A stretch of 64,000 nt of DNA. It comes from Hymenobacter siberiensis (lineage in GTDB: Bacteria; Bacteroidota; Bacteroidia; Cytophagales; Hymenobacteraceae). Under the pieces are notes generated by a model. It made no database searches. It had not been told where the DNA came from and saw nothing but the letters and a program-made list of their open reading frames with translations. Each line of letters starts with the position of its first letter. Positions within the stretch are counted from its first letter, which is position 1. This document shows positions 16,399 to 25,522 of the stretch, piece by piece. The DNA lies in NCBI RefSeq assembly GCF_018967845.1, contig NZ_JAHLZZ010000001.1, positions 4,526,001-4,590,000 on the forward strand, given 5' to 3'. The translations under genes were made by a program, and so were the position numbers.

Positions 16399-18087
16399 AT
16401 GTCATCCATCATATTATACTGTTTGCTGACCGCAGTGGTCGCCCTTGTGGCGGGCATCGTAGTGGGCAGGCAGCTGGCCGGCAAAGCCCGGCTGGACCAT
16501 GAAGGCGAGGCCCAGGCCCGCGCCCAGCAAATCCTCCGCGACGCGGAGGAGAAAGGCAACCGTCTTCGCGACGAGAAAATAAAGCAGGCCGATGAGCGCC
16601 TGGAGCAGTCGAAGAACAAGTTCAAGACGCTGCGCAACGAGTTTGACCAGGAAAGCCGTCGCCTCAAAGCCGAGCTGGAAGGCGAGCTGATCCAGCGCCG
16701 CCAGGGCGTAGTGGAGCAGGAACAGAGCATCAAGATGCTCACCGAAACCACGCAGCGCCAGCTCGAACAGCTTCAGAAAAAGGAAAGCGACCTCGACCGC
16801 CAACGCGAGAAAAACCAGACCGACACCCAGCAGCTGCGCGATAAGCTGGAAAGCCAGGCCGAAAAGCGCCGCACCGACCACGAGGAAACGATGGCCGAGC
16901 TGGAAGAAAAGCAGCGCGATGCCGACGAGCAATTGCACTCGGTGCAGCGCCAGCTCGAAACCATTGCCAACCTGACCGCCGCCGAAGCCCGCGAGCAGCT
17001 GGTAGAGAGCCTCAAGAACGAAGCCCAGATTCAGGCCAGCTCCTTTGTGAAGGATACCGTGGCTCAGGCCAAACTGACGGCCACCAAGGATGCGAAGAAG
17101 ATTGTGCTTGAAACCATTCAGCGCACCGCGTCGGAGCACGCCATTGAAAACTGCGTGTCGATTTTCAACATTGAAAGCGACGACGTGAAGGGCAAAATCA
17201 TTGGCCGCGAAGGCCGCAACATTCGGGCGCTGGAAGCAGCTACGGGCGTTGAAATCATTGTGGACGATACGCCTGAGGCTATTATCATCTCGGGCTTCGA
17301 CCCGGTGCGCCGCGAAATTGCCCGCCTCTCGCTGCACTTGCTGGTGAAGGACGGCCGCATTCACCCGGCCCGCGTGGAGGAGATTGTGGCCAAAACCCGC
17401 AAGAACATCGAGGAGGAAATCGTCGAAATCGGCGAGAAAACCATCATCGACCTGGGCATTCACGGCCTGCACCCCGAGCTGATTAAGATGGTGGGCCGCA
17501 TGCGCTTCCGCTCGTCGTACGGCCAGAACCTGCTGCAACACAGCCGCGAAGTAGCCAACCTCTGCGCCACCATGGCCGCCGAGATGGGCCTCGACGTGAA
17601 GAAAGCCAAGCGCGCCGGCCTGCTGCACGACATCGGCAAGGTGAGCACCGAGGAGCCGGAGCTGCCCCACGCCATTCTGGGCATGGAGATGGCCAAGAAG
17701 TGGAAAGAGCACCCCGACGTGGTAAATGCCATTGGTGCTCACCACGATGAGATTGAGATGACAGCCATGATTTCGCCTTTGGTGCAGGCCTGCGATGCCA
17801 TTTCGGGCTCGCGCCCCGGTGCCCGCCGCGAGATGATGGAGAGCTACATCAAGCGCCTGAAGCAGCTGGAAGAAACGGCCAACGGCTTCAAAGGTGTAAA
17901 CCAGTGCTTCGCCATCCAGGCCGGCCGCGAGCTGCGCGTGATGGTAGACGCCGAAAACGTGACCGACGAGCGCGCCGCTGAGCTGAGCTTCGAGATTTCG
18001 CAGAAAATTGAGAAGGAGATGCAGTACCCCGGCCAGATTAAAATCACCGTGATTCGGGAGATGCGCGCCGTGGCCTACGCCAAGTAA
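16399..18087 (+). CDS. rny: Ribonuclease Y
   Basis: The 562-residue protein has the RNase Y layout. An N-terminal membrane helix (LYCLLTAVVALVAGIVVG, residues ~5-23) is followed by a long charged coiled coil (~30-210), a KH domain at ~255-320 (GKIIGREGRNIRALEAATGV) and an HD domain at ~375-470 with HSREVANLCA and the metal-binding LLHDIGKV. It is a membrane-bound endoribonuclease that starts mRNA decay. The coiled coil is longer than in Bacillus, giving a larger protein than the usual ~520. It is probably in one transcription unit with zapA. Confidence 0.96.
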   Translation: MSSIILYCLLTAVVALVAGIVVGRQLAGKARLDHEGEAQARAQQILRDAEEKGNRLRDEKIKQADERLEQSKNKFKTLRNEFDQESRRLKAELEGELIQRRQGVVEQEQSIKMLTETTQRQLEQLQKKESDLDRQREKNQTDTQQLRDKLESQAEKRRTDHEETMAELEEKQRDADEQLHSVQRQLETIANLTAAEAREQLVESLKNEAQIQASSFVKDTVAQAKLTATKDAKKIVLETIQRTASEHAIENCVSIFNIESDDVKGKIIGREGRNIRALEAATGVEIIVDDTPEAIIISGFDPVRREIARLSLHLLVKDGRIHPARVEEIVAKTRKNIEEEIVEIGEKTIIDLGIHGLHPELIKMVGRMRFRSSYGQNLLQHSREVANLCATMAAEMGLDVKKAKRAGLLHDIGKVSTEEPELPHAILGMEMAKKWKEHPDVVNAIGAHHDEIEMTAMISPLVQACDAISGSRPGARREMMESYIKRLKQLEETANGFKGVNQCFAIQAGRELRVMVDAENVTDERAAELSFEISQKIEKEMQYPGQIKITVIREMRAVAYAK

Positions 18088-18130
18088 CGTGGCATAAGCT
18101 TTAGCTTGTGCGTCGAAAAGAAACCACGGA

Positions 18131-18163
18131 AGCCCTCGCAACGAAAGTTGCGGGGGCTTTTTT
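18131..18163 (+). terminator. Rho-independent terminator after rny
   Basis: AGCCCTCGCAAC pairs with GTTGCGGGGGCT around a GAAA loop, followed by TTTTT. It ends the rny unit. Confidence 0.85.
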
Positions 18164-18221
18164 GTGCTTAACTTCCTACCTTCCCTCTGACCCGAAACCC
18201 CACCTATTTTCTACCGAACTC

Positions 18222-19002
18222 ATGAGCCAACGGCTACTACTTTTCCTGAGTACGGGCTTCAGCCTCTTCCTGACGAGTTGCGTCGTGTACATGCCCATGC
18301 AGCGCGGCTCCGCAGATTATCGATAAAAATCAAGGCGAATTCACCATCAGCACCTACCTCAATGGCCGGGCCGATGTGGCGGCGAGCTACTCGCCGGTGC
18401 GGCACTTGCTGGTGCGGGCGGCTTATAGCAACCTGCGCGATAATTCGCGGGACAGCACCTACTATCGCGGGCACCAGTACGACCTGGCCGTAGGCACCTA
18501 CTGGCGGCTGGGCGACCAATGGCTGGTGGGCGCATTGGGCGGCATCGGGCAGGCACAAAGCACGGCAGCGTATTCCAAGGGCGGCTTTCTGTTTGGCTAT
18601 CCTACTAAGTACGAATTTGATGCGCGCTACAACAAAGTATTTGGTGAAGCCTACGGCATCTTGCAAGCCAGCGACGCCTTGTCGTTTGGAGCCGCCTACC
18701 ACGTTACGCAGGTAAATTTCACGCATCTGACCAATCTCGGCAGCCCACTTGACCTAAGCAGCATGACCCGCAGCGAGCCGATGGTGTTTATGCGGGTGCG
18801 GCTCGGTATGGACCCTGCCGAAAACCGGCCCGTGCAGCTGCAGGCGGGCTGGGGCACGTCGAGCACATTTGGCTACAACGAAAAAGACCCGAACCAGACT
18901 TACGACCCCGGGGTGCGCGACCTTAAGCAAAACCGGGGCTACGCCACCATCGGCATGACGGTATTTCCGCATTTTCTGTTTCGCAAGGCCCAAACCAATT
19001 GA
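18222..19002 (+). pseudogene. Frameshifted outer-membrane lipoprotein gene
   Basis: ATG 18222 opens a lipoprotein signal (LFLTSC, Cys20) that runs into VVYMPMQ and then stops at 18324-18326. In the next frame, sequence from 18301 reads SAPQIIDKNQGEFTISTYLN and continues through a 200-residue body to 19002. The body has strands typical of a small outer-membrane barrel (SYSPVRHLLVRAAYSN, YRGHQYDLAVGTYWRLGDQ, then VFMRVRLGM). The frames join if two bases are restored near 18301-18304, so a 2-base deletion or a sequencing error is likely. The body could in principle initiate at GTG 18376 but would lack an export signal. Function is unknown. Confidence 0.7.
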
Positions 19003-19084
19003 CGGCGGACGTTGAGCCACCGGCTTTTTTGCGGAAATTTGGACCGCTAATCAGCCGCTTCCTCTCGAAACTTCACTTCCCCCG

Positions 19085-20050
19085 ATGACCCTTCGCCACT
19101 GCCTGGGCCTGGCCTGCGCTGCCGCTCTGGCTGCCTGCGCCGTCCAACGCAACCCCTACGCCGCAACCAACAAGTCGTATAAAGCCCAGGTGAAGGCCTA
19201 TGCCGAGGCCCTGCGCGCCATGCCGGGCACCACGCCGGGCGGCGACAGTCTGCTGGGTAAGTACTGGGTGGGCACCACCAATTTCAACCTGCGCAAGCCC
19301 AACTACGTCGTCATTCACCACACGGCGCAGGACTCCACCGCCCAGACACTCAAGACGTTCACCCTGCCCAGCACGCAGGTAAGCGCCCACTACGTGATTG
19401 GGCGCGACGGCCGGGTGTACCACATGCTCAACGACTACCTGCGGGCCTGGCACGGCGGCGTGGCCCGCTGGGGCAACACTACGGACATCAACTCCGCGTC
19501 CATCGGAATTGAGTTGGATAACAACGGCATTGAGCCATTTGCCGAAGCCCAGGTTACCAGCCTGATGCACATTCTGGGCGGCCTGAAAAAAGCCTACGGT
19601 ATTCCCACGGCCAACTTCATCGGCCATGCCGATATTGCGCCCAGCCGCAAGAATGACCCCAGCGCCCTGTTTCCCTGGAAGCGACTGTCTGCCAACGGCT
19701 TCGGCCTGTGGTACGATGCCGGACCGCTGCCCAGCCCCTTCGTGGCCGACAGCGCCGCCGCCCTGGCCGGCCGCCTGCTTACCCCGCCCCTGCCGGCCCC
19801 GGACGACGTGCCGATGGCCACCATTCTGCCCGTGGACACCAGCAAAGTGGATGCCCAACTGGCGCGGCTGAACGGGCCGATTACGGTATTCAGCCCCCGC
19901 GAGGCGCTGCGCATTATCGGGTACGACACGCGGGATTTGCCAGCGGCCATCCGGGCGTTCAAACTGCATTTTATTCAGCAAAACGTAGGTATGCCGCTCA
20001 GCGATGCCGACAACCGGATTCTGTATAATCTGTATAAGAAGTGCTTGTGA
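19085..20050 (+). CDS. N-acetylmuramoyl-L-alanine amidase lipoprotein (Amidase_2/PGRP fold)
   Basis: The 321-residue product has a lipoprotein signal with lipobox LAAC (Cys19). An Amidase_2 domain follows at ~65-215, with zinc ligands visible in VVIHHTAQ (near 76-83) and NFIGHADIAPSRKNDPSALF (near 177-196) and the core block SAHYVIGRDGRVYHMLND. The enzyme cuts the amide bond between muramic acid and L-Ala in peptidoglycan or anhydro-muropeptides. The C-terminal ~90 residues (ITVFSPREALRIIGYDTRDL, then MPLSDADNRILYNLYKKCL) form an extra helical region seen in Bacteroidota AmpD-like lipoproteins. The gene is single with an ordinary context. Confidence 0.9.
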   Translation: MTLRHCLGLACAAALAACAVQRNPYAATNKSYKAQVKAYAEALRAMPGTTPGGDSLLGKYWVGTTNFNLRKPNYVVIHHTAQDSTAQTLKTFTLPSTQVSAHYVIGRDGRVYHMLNDYLRAWHGGVARWGNTTDINSASIGIELDNNGIEPFAEAQVTSLMHILGGLKKAYGIPTANFIGHADIAPSRKNDPSALFPWKRLSANGFGLWYDAGPLPSPFVADSAAALAGRLLTPPLPAPDDVPMATILPVDTSKVDAQLARLNGPITVFSPREALRIIGYDTRDLPAAIRAFKLHFIQQNVGMPLSDADNRILYNLYKKCL

Positions 20051-20129
20051 GAGACTGCAAGCCGTATATTTAGCCAACCAAGTAAGCTGGTGGCCGATGC
20101 CGCGCCGGCCGGAGATTTAATTTGATTTT

Positions 20130-21374
20130 ATGCCAGAAATATCCAAGCGCGGGCAGGCCATGCCCGTTTCGCCGTTTCGCAAGCTGCTGCCTTATGCTGA
20201 CGCCGCCCGCCAACTGGGCAAAATCGTTTATCCCCTCAACATTGGCCAGCCCGATGTGCTGACGCCGCCCGAAATGCTGGCTGCCGTGCGCAATGCCGAC
20301 ATCGCGGTGCTGGGCTACGCCCCCGGCGCGGGCACCGACAGCTACCGCCGCAAGCTGGAAACCTACTACCAGCGCGCCGGCATTCCGGCGCGTTTCGAGG
20401 ATATTATGGTGACCACGGCGGGCAGCGAAGCCATTCTCTTCGCCATGCTCAGCTGCCTGAACCCGGGCGATGAGGTGATTGTGGCCGAGCCCTTTTATGG
20501 TGCTTACACGGCCTTTGCCATCGCGGCCGGCGTGAGCATCGTGGCCGTGACGGCGCACATCGAGGACGGCTTTGCGCTACCCCCGATGGCTGATTTTGAG
20601 GCCGTTATTACTCCCAAAACCCGGGCCATCCTCATCTGCAACCCCAGCAACCCCACCGGCTACGTGTACCGCCGCGATGAGCTGGAAGCCCTGCTGGGCC
20701 TGTGCAAGCAGCACGACTTGTACCTGCTTTCGGACGAGGCCTACCGCGAGTACTGCTACGACGGCGCCCACGCCACCAGCGCCCTGAGCCTGGCCGGCAG
20801 CGAGCAGCACGTAGTGATGGTCGACACGATTTCGAAACGCTACAGCGCCTGCGGGGCCCGCGTAGGCGCGCTCGTCACGCGCAACCCCAACATCTGGCAG
20901 GCGGCGTTTCACTTCGGGCAAATGCGCGTCTGCCCGCCGGTACTGGAAATGATTGCCGCCGAAGCCGCCTGCGACCTGCCCGCCACCTATTTCGACGAAA
21001 CCCGGGCCGAATACCAGGCCCGGCGCGACCTCACCGTGAATGCCCTGCGTACCATGCCGGGCGTGGTGTGCCCGGTGCCGGGCGGGGCCTTCTACGTGGT
21101 GGCGCGCCTGCCCGTGGACGATGCCGAGAGGTTTGGCCAGTGGCTGCTCGAAGCTTTCACCCTCGACAATAAGACGCTGATGCTGTCGCCGGCCAACGGT
21201 TTCTACCACACCCCGGGCCTGGGCCGGCAGGAAGTGCGCCTGGCCTACGTCATCAACCAGACCGATTTGGCAGCGGCGCTCAACTGCCTGGCGCACGCGC
21301 TGCTGGCCTACCCCGGCCGCATCGAACCCGTGCCCGCCGCGGCCGTAGAAGCTGCCATTGCTCTCCCTGCTTAA
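20130..21374 (+). CDS. PLP-dependent aminotransferase, class I/II
   Basis: The 414-residue cytosolic enzyme is a fold-type I aminotransferase of the AspC family. Visible motifs: NIGQPDVLTPPEML near 48 at the substrate-binding entry, TTAGSEAILFAMLSCLNPGD near 95, CNPSNPTGYVYRRDE near 172, LLSDEAYREYCYDG near 197, the Schiff-base lysine in VDTISKRYSACGARVG (Lys236), and an Arg-containing C-terminal VRLAYVINQ near 372. The substrate cannot be set from sequence; aspartate, aromatic or branched amino acids are possible. The next gene starts 22 bp downstream on the same strand. Confidence 0.9.
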   Translation: MPEISKRGQAMPVSPFRKLLPYADAARQLGKIVYPLNIGQPDVLTPPEMLAAVRNADIAVLGYAPGAGTDSYRRKLETYYQRAGIPARFEDIMVTTAGSEAILFAMLSCLNPGDEVIVAEPFYGAYTAFAIAAGVSIVAVTAHIEDGFALPPMADFEAVITPKTRAILICNPSNPTGYVYRRDELEALLGLCKQHDLYLLSDEAYREYCYDGAHATSALSLAGSEQHVVMVDTISKRYSACGARVGALVTRNPNIWQAAFHFGQMRVCPPVLEMIAAEAACDLPATYFDETRAEYQARRDLTVNALRTMPGVVCPVPGGAFYVVARLPVDDAERFGQWLLEAFTLDNKTLMLSPANGFYHTPGLGRQEVRLAYVINQTDLAAALNCLAHALLAYPGRIEPVPAAAVEAAIALPA

Positions 21375-21396
21375 TCATTTATTCTCCACCGCAGCT

Positions 21397-22068
21397 ATGT
21401 ACCAAGCCGTTGCCCCCGCCGTCGAAGCCCCCATTAAAGACTACCGCGCCCCGTTGCGGTTTTGGCACTGGGCCAATACCTTACTGATTAGCCTGCAATT
21501 GATTACCATTCTATTTCAGAAGGTGATAGTCAAATCCAAATCGGCGGTGCCCGAGTTTCAGCAGGCCATGAGTAAGGCCAACGTCACGATAACCGCGAAG
21601 CAGGGCGGGGCTTTTGCGCACATCATCAGCGAGCGCATCTGGACCTGGCACATCTATTTTGGCTGGACGCTGGTGGCCCTGTGGGTGCTGCGGCTGGGCC
21701 TGCAGCTCACGGGGCCGTCGGAGCTGCGCTTCTCGGCCCGGCTGATGGAGATTCTGCGCCGCTACCGCCTCGCCCCGCCCGCCGATAAGAGCAAGGCCGG
21801 TAAAATTCTATTTGCCAAAACTACCTACGCGCTGTTTTATATCTTCCTCACCATCATGGTGGCCACCGGCCTCATCATGATATACGAGGACACGGCCTTC
21901 TTCGGCCCCATGCACCACACCGCCGGAGAAATCCACAACGTGACGATGTACCTCATTATGGGCTTCATTGCGCTGCACGTGGTGGGCGTGGTGTGGGCCG
22001 AAACCAAGGAGGACCACGGCCTGGTTTCGCGCATGGTGGGCGGCGAGGCTCCGAACAGCAAGGCGTAA
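21397..22068 (+). CDS. Diheme cytochrome b561-like membrane protein
   Basis: The 223-residue protein has four membrane segments with paired histidines, as in the bacterial cytochrome b561 / Ni-Fe hydrogenase cytochrome b superfamily. Likely heme ligands are in RFWHWANTL, WTWHIYFGW, FFGPMHHTAGEIHNVTMY and FIALHVVGVVW. Such proteins pass electrons between quinones and a periplasmic partner. ATG 21397 is chosen over an in-frame ATG at 21358 that would overlap the preceding gene. Its partner is not encoded nearby. Confidence 0.82.
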   Translation: MYQAVAPAVEAPIKDYRAPLRFWHWANTLLISLQLITILFQKVIVKSKSAVPEFQQAMSKANVTITAKQGGAFAHIISERIWTWHIYFGWTLVALWVLRLGLQLTGPSELRFSARLMEILRRYRLAPPADKSKAGKILFAKTTYALFYIFLTIMVATGLIMIYEDTAFFGPMHHTAGEIHNVTMYLIMGFIALHVVGVVWAETKEDHGLVSRMVGGEAPNSKA

Positions 22069-22116
22069 CTCCCCACCCGTTAGCTTGATGCGCGAAGCCT
22101 GCGGAGAGGGAGAGCC

Positions 22117-22166
22117 TGACAAACAAGAAGCCCATTGCTGAACAGCAATGGGCTTCTTGTTTGTCA
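22117..22166. terminator. Bidirectional hairpin, perfect 24-bp stem
   Basis: The arms at 22117-22140 and 22143-22166 are exact complements (TGACAAACAAGAAGCCCATT and onward) with a 2-base loop. It lies between convergent genes and probably stops transcription from both sides. Confidence 0.8.
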
Positions 22167-22218
22167 ATGTAGTTCCAGCTTGCCCCGTTTCCTGCGAAGA
22201 GGGAACCGGGTGAGGTGA

Positions 22219-24579
22219 TTACTGGCCGCTGCCCACCGGCTTCTGCTCCAGCTTCTGCATGGGGCTGGCGGCGGCTTTGGGCTGCTGCATGGGGTTGGGC
22301 TGGACCTGCGGCAGCGGCTGCTCAAACAGCTCGAAGCGCGAGGCGGCAGGCTGACGGGGGAAGGCGTTGTTGCTCAAATCGGTATCGGCCGTTTGCTGAA
22401 AGGGGTCGATAACGAAGCTAATGACGGGCTTCTTGGTCACGATGACCTTGGTAACCTGAGCGTTGTTTTTGCGCCAGATTTCGGCCGGGATGGTCTGGAT
22501 TTCCTGGGTGTTGTCGGCAAAGGTCATCTGCACGATGACGGGCATTACCAGGCCGCCCACGTTGCGCAGGCTCAGCTCGTAGAAGTTACTCTGCGAGTCG
22601 TTGAGGCGCTGCTGCTGCTCGGGCGTGAGGGTGCCGAGCATGGCGGTGTAGCGCTGCTGGTCGGCGGGCGTTACGGCCAGCGGGTCGTAGTTGTTGTAGA
22701 AGTCCTTCAGCTCGGGCTTGTCATCGACCAGGGTTTTGGGGATGTCGGTGGCGTTGCGCTGGGCTGTGATGGACTGCGCCGCGGCGGCCTTCTGCTGCTG
22801 CAAACGGGCGTTTTCGACCTGCGGGTTGCGGGTGCTGGCGTTGTAGGATTTCACCGATTCCAGGGCAATATCGGTGTGCTCGGTGGTGTAGAACCAGCCG
22901 CGCCAGAACCAGTCGAGGTCCACGGCCGAAGCGTCTTCCATGGTGCGGAACAGGTCGGCGGGCGTGGGGTGCTTGTAGGCCCAGCGCTGGGCGTAGGTTT
23001 TGAAGGCGTAGTCGAACAGCTCGCGGCCCATCACAGTCTCACGCAGGATGTTGAGGGCCGTGGCGGGCTTGCCGTAAGCGTTGTTGCCAAATTGCAGGGC
23101 CGACTCCGAGTTAATCATAATCGGCGATTGCAGGTTGTCGGCGGTGGCCATGTAGGCCGCGATGTTGCGGGGCTCGCCGCGGCGGCTGGGGTAGTTGCGC
23201 TCCCACTCCTGCTCGGTAAGGAACTGCACGAACGAGTTCAGGCCCTCGTCCATCCACGTCCACTGCCGCTCGTCGGAGTTGATAATCATGGGGAAGAAGT
23301 TGTGGCCCACTTCGTGGATAATCACTGAAATCATTCCGTATTTTACCTGCTGCGAGTAGGTACCGTCTTTCTCGGGCCGGCCGCCGTTGAAGCACAGCAT
23401 CGGATACTCCATACCGCCCACCGGACCGTGCACCGAAATGGCCACCGGATACGCGTAGGGAATGGTGTATTTCGAGTAGGTTTTGATGGTGTGGGCCACC
23501 ACCTGCGTCGAGTATTGGCCCCACAGGGGGTTGCCCTCCTTGGGGTAGTAGCTCATGCACATCACGGGCTTGCCATCCTGCTTAATCTGCATGGCATCCC
23601 AGATGAACTTGCGCGAGCTGGCCCAGGCGAAGTCGCGCACGTTTTTGGCGGCAAACGTCCAGGTTTTGGTGCCGGTGGCGCGGCTGCTTTCGTTCTTCAC
23701 GGCCTCGTCCTGGCTCACGATGAGCACGGGCTTGGTGGCCGATTTGGCCTGCTCCCAGCGCTTCTGCTGGGTGGCGGTGAGGACCTGGGCGGCATTTTGC
23801 AGCGTGCCGGTAGCGCCCACGATGTGGTCGGCCGGCGCGGTGATGCTCACCTTGTAGTCGCCGAAGGGCAGCGTGAACTCGCCATTGCCCAGAAACTGCT
23901 TGTGCTGCCAGCCCTGGTTATCGGAGTACACGGCCATGCGGGGGTAGAACTGAGCCATCTCGTAGAGGTAGTTCTTGTCGGCCTCGAAGTACTCGAAACC
24001 GCTGCGCCCGCCCTGCTTGTACTGGTCGGTGATGTTATAGTGCCACTTCACCTGGAACGATACGGCCTGGCGCGGCAGCAGCGGGCTGGGCAGGTCGATG
24101 CGCATCATCGTGTTGTTCGTCACGGTGTGCAGGGCGCGACCGTCTTTGCCGGTCACGCTCTCAATCTTGAAGCCGCCATCGAAGCCCGACATCATGCCAT
24201 CAACCGCCTGGAACGTCATCTTTTCCTGCAGCTGGCCGACTTGCGTGGCGTTGGCAATCGAGTTTTTCTCGTAGATATTCTGGTCGAGCTGCACCCAGAG
24301 GTAGGGCAGCGCGTCGGGCGAGAGGTTGGTGTAGGTGATGGTTTCGCGGCCGGTGAGGGCCTGCTTGGCATCATCGAGGGTGACTTTGATGTCGTAGTCG
24401 GCCCGCTGCTGCCAGTAGTCGGTGCCGGGCGCACCGCTGGCGGTGCGGTAGCTGTTGGGCGTGGGCAGCATCGTTTCGAGCTGCGCAAATTTGTCGGTGC
24501 CGGAGTTGGTAGTTTGGGCAATGGCGGGTGCCTGCCCTGCCACGGCCAGCACCAAGCCGGCGAATAAAAGACGACGCAT
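22219..24579 (-). CDS. M1-family aminopeptidase-like metallopeptidase
   Basis: From the ATG at 24579, chosen for its signal peptide (MRRLLFAGLVLAVAGQAPAI...), the protein has 786 residues. It matches the M1 (gluzincin) peptidase family. An N-terminal beta domain contains the GRETITYTNLSPDALPYLWV block. The zinc site HEVGH is near residues 422-426, followed at the normal spacing by the third ligand in WTWMDEGLNSF. The exopeptidase loop reads HGPVGGMEYPML, a G-x-M-E-Y variant of GAMEN. The C-terminal ~100 residues are Pro/Gln-rich. It is predicted periplasmic, working in peptide turnover. Confidence 0.92.
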   Translation of the reverse strand: MRRLLFAGLVLAVAGQAPAIAQTTNSGTDKFAQLETMLPTPNSYRTASGAPGTDYWQQRADYDIKVTLDDAKQALTGRETITYTNLSPDALPYLWVQLDQNIYEKNSIANATQVGQLQEKMTFQAVDGMMSGFDGGFKIESVTGKDGRALHTVTNNTMMRIDLPSPLLPRQAVSFQVKWHYNITDQYKQGGRSGFEYFEADKNYLYEMAQFYPRMAVYSDNQGWQHKQFLGNGEFTLPFGDYKVSITAPADHIVGATGTLQNAAQVLTATQQKRWEQAKSATKPVLIVSQDEAVKNESSRATGTKTWTFAAKNVRDFAWASSRKFIWDAMQIKQDGKPVMCMSYYPKEGNPLWGQYSTQVVAHTIKTYSKYTIPYAYPVAISVHGPVGGMEYPMLCFNGGRPEKDGTYSQQVKYGMISVIIHEVGHNFFPMIINSDERQWTWMDEGLNSFVQFLTEQEWERNYPSRRGEPRNIAAYMATADNLQSPIMINSESALQFGNNAYGKPATALNILRETVMGRELFDYAFKTYAQRWAYKHPTPADLFRTMEDASAVDLDWFWRGWFYTTEHTDIALESVKSYNASTRNPQVENARLQQQKAAAAQSITAQRNATDIPKTLVDDKPELKDFYNNYDPLAVTPADQQRYTAMLGTLTPEQQQRLNDSQSNFYELSLRNVGGLVMPVIVQMTFADNTQEIQTIPAEIWRKNNAQVTKVIVTKKPVISFVIDPFQQTADTDLSNNAFPRQPAASRFELFEQPLPQVQPNPMQQPKAAASPMQKLEQKPVGSGQ

Positions 24580-24703
24580 AGAAAAAGCGTGAAGTGAAGA
24601 AATCAGATTGAAAACTGGCGACCAATAAGGTCGCTTAAAGTTACGGCAAGGTTGCGGAAGGGCGCGGCGAGTGGGCAATAAGGGAAAATGGAAGAGCCAT
24701 CGA

Positions 24704-24817
24704 AACGTCATGCCGAGCGCAGCCGAGGCATCTCGCGTGGGGTAGTAATCCAATCGTGAAGACGTATTTGATTAGTAGTGGCACGCAAGATGCCTCGGCT
24801 GCGCTCGGCATGACGTT
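24704..24817. repeat. 114-bp GTCATGC hairpin element, copy 1
   Basis: The arms AACGTCATGCCGAGCGCAGC (from 24704) and the complementary sequence ending at 24817 enclose a loop with TAGTAATCCAATCG and TGATTAGTAGTGGCACGC. The copy at 44089-44202 has the same length and is about 85-90% identical, including the loop. Confidence 0.85.
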
Positions 24818-24849
24818 CTTTTTCGTCGCTTTAATCCCTGCCCCCGCCC

Positions 24850-25446
24850 CTACGGCCACAGCAGCTGCAGCAGCAGCACCGTAGCAATGCCCAGGGCCGC
24901 GCCGCTGGTGGTCAGCAGCCAGTCGCGGCGTGCCACGCGCAGGCTGCCGAGCAGCACCGCCCCAACCAGCAGAATGGTCGCCACGATGAGCACCTGCCCC
25001 AGCTCCACGCCTACGTTGAAGGCCAGCAGCTCCTCCAGCGGGCGGCTGTTGGCCCCGAGCAGCGCCCGCAGATAGTTGGAAAATCCCAGCCCGTGAATCA
25101 GCCCAAACCCCAGCGCCAGCGCATTGGGAGCCACCGCCAGCACCGACGTGCGCCGGGTGATGAGCTGACCCGCCCCGCGCAGGTTCCACAGCGCCGTAAC
25201 CATGATAGTGACCGGAATCAGCGCCTCGATGAGAGCTGGCCTGAACGCAACCAGCCCCAGCGTGGCCAGCGCCAACGTGAGCGAATGCCCCACCGTGAAG
25301 CTGGTAACCAGCGCCAGCACGCGCCGCCAGTCGGCCAGCACGTAGGGCGCGCACAGGGCCAGCAAAAACGTGAGGTGGTCGGCCGCGCGCGGCGTGCAGA
25401 TATGCAAAAAGCCGAGTTGCAGGTAGGTCTGGAAAACGGAAGCCAT
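24850..25446 (-). CDS. HupE/UreJ family membrane protein
   Basis: The 198-residue integral membrane protein has six or seven predicted helices and matches the HupE/UreJ_2 family. Family marks are GFLHICTPRAADHLTFLLAL at the N-terminus, FTVGHSLTLALATLG near 50, a FGLIHGLGFSNYLR block near 115-130, and FNVGVELGQ near 143. The conserved histidines could bind Ni or another metal; HupE and UreJ are linked to nickel uptake, but many Bacteroidota members occur without hydrogenase or urease genes, as here. The function here is open. Confidence 0.85.
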   Translation of the reverse strand: MASVFQTYLQLGFLHICTPRAADHLTFLLALCAPYVLADWRRVLALVTSFTVGHSLTLALATLGLVAFRPALIEALIPVTIMVTALWNLRGAGQLITRRTSVLAVAPNALALGFGLIHGLGFSNYLRALLGANSRPLEELLAFNVGVELGQVLIVATILLVGAVLLGSLRVARRDWLLTTSGAALGIATVLLLQLLWP

Positions 25447-25522
25447 GCGGCAAAGCTAGCGGCTTCAGATTTGGGGGACGCCTTCCTAAATTGTACCGTT
25501 TTTCCACTTCCTTTTCTATATT

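Noticed and set aside
16414..18141. 575-codon open frame opposite rny
   Set aside because: It is a shadow of the RNase Y gene; its sequence is His/Leu/Ala-rich noise with no family match.
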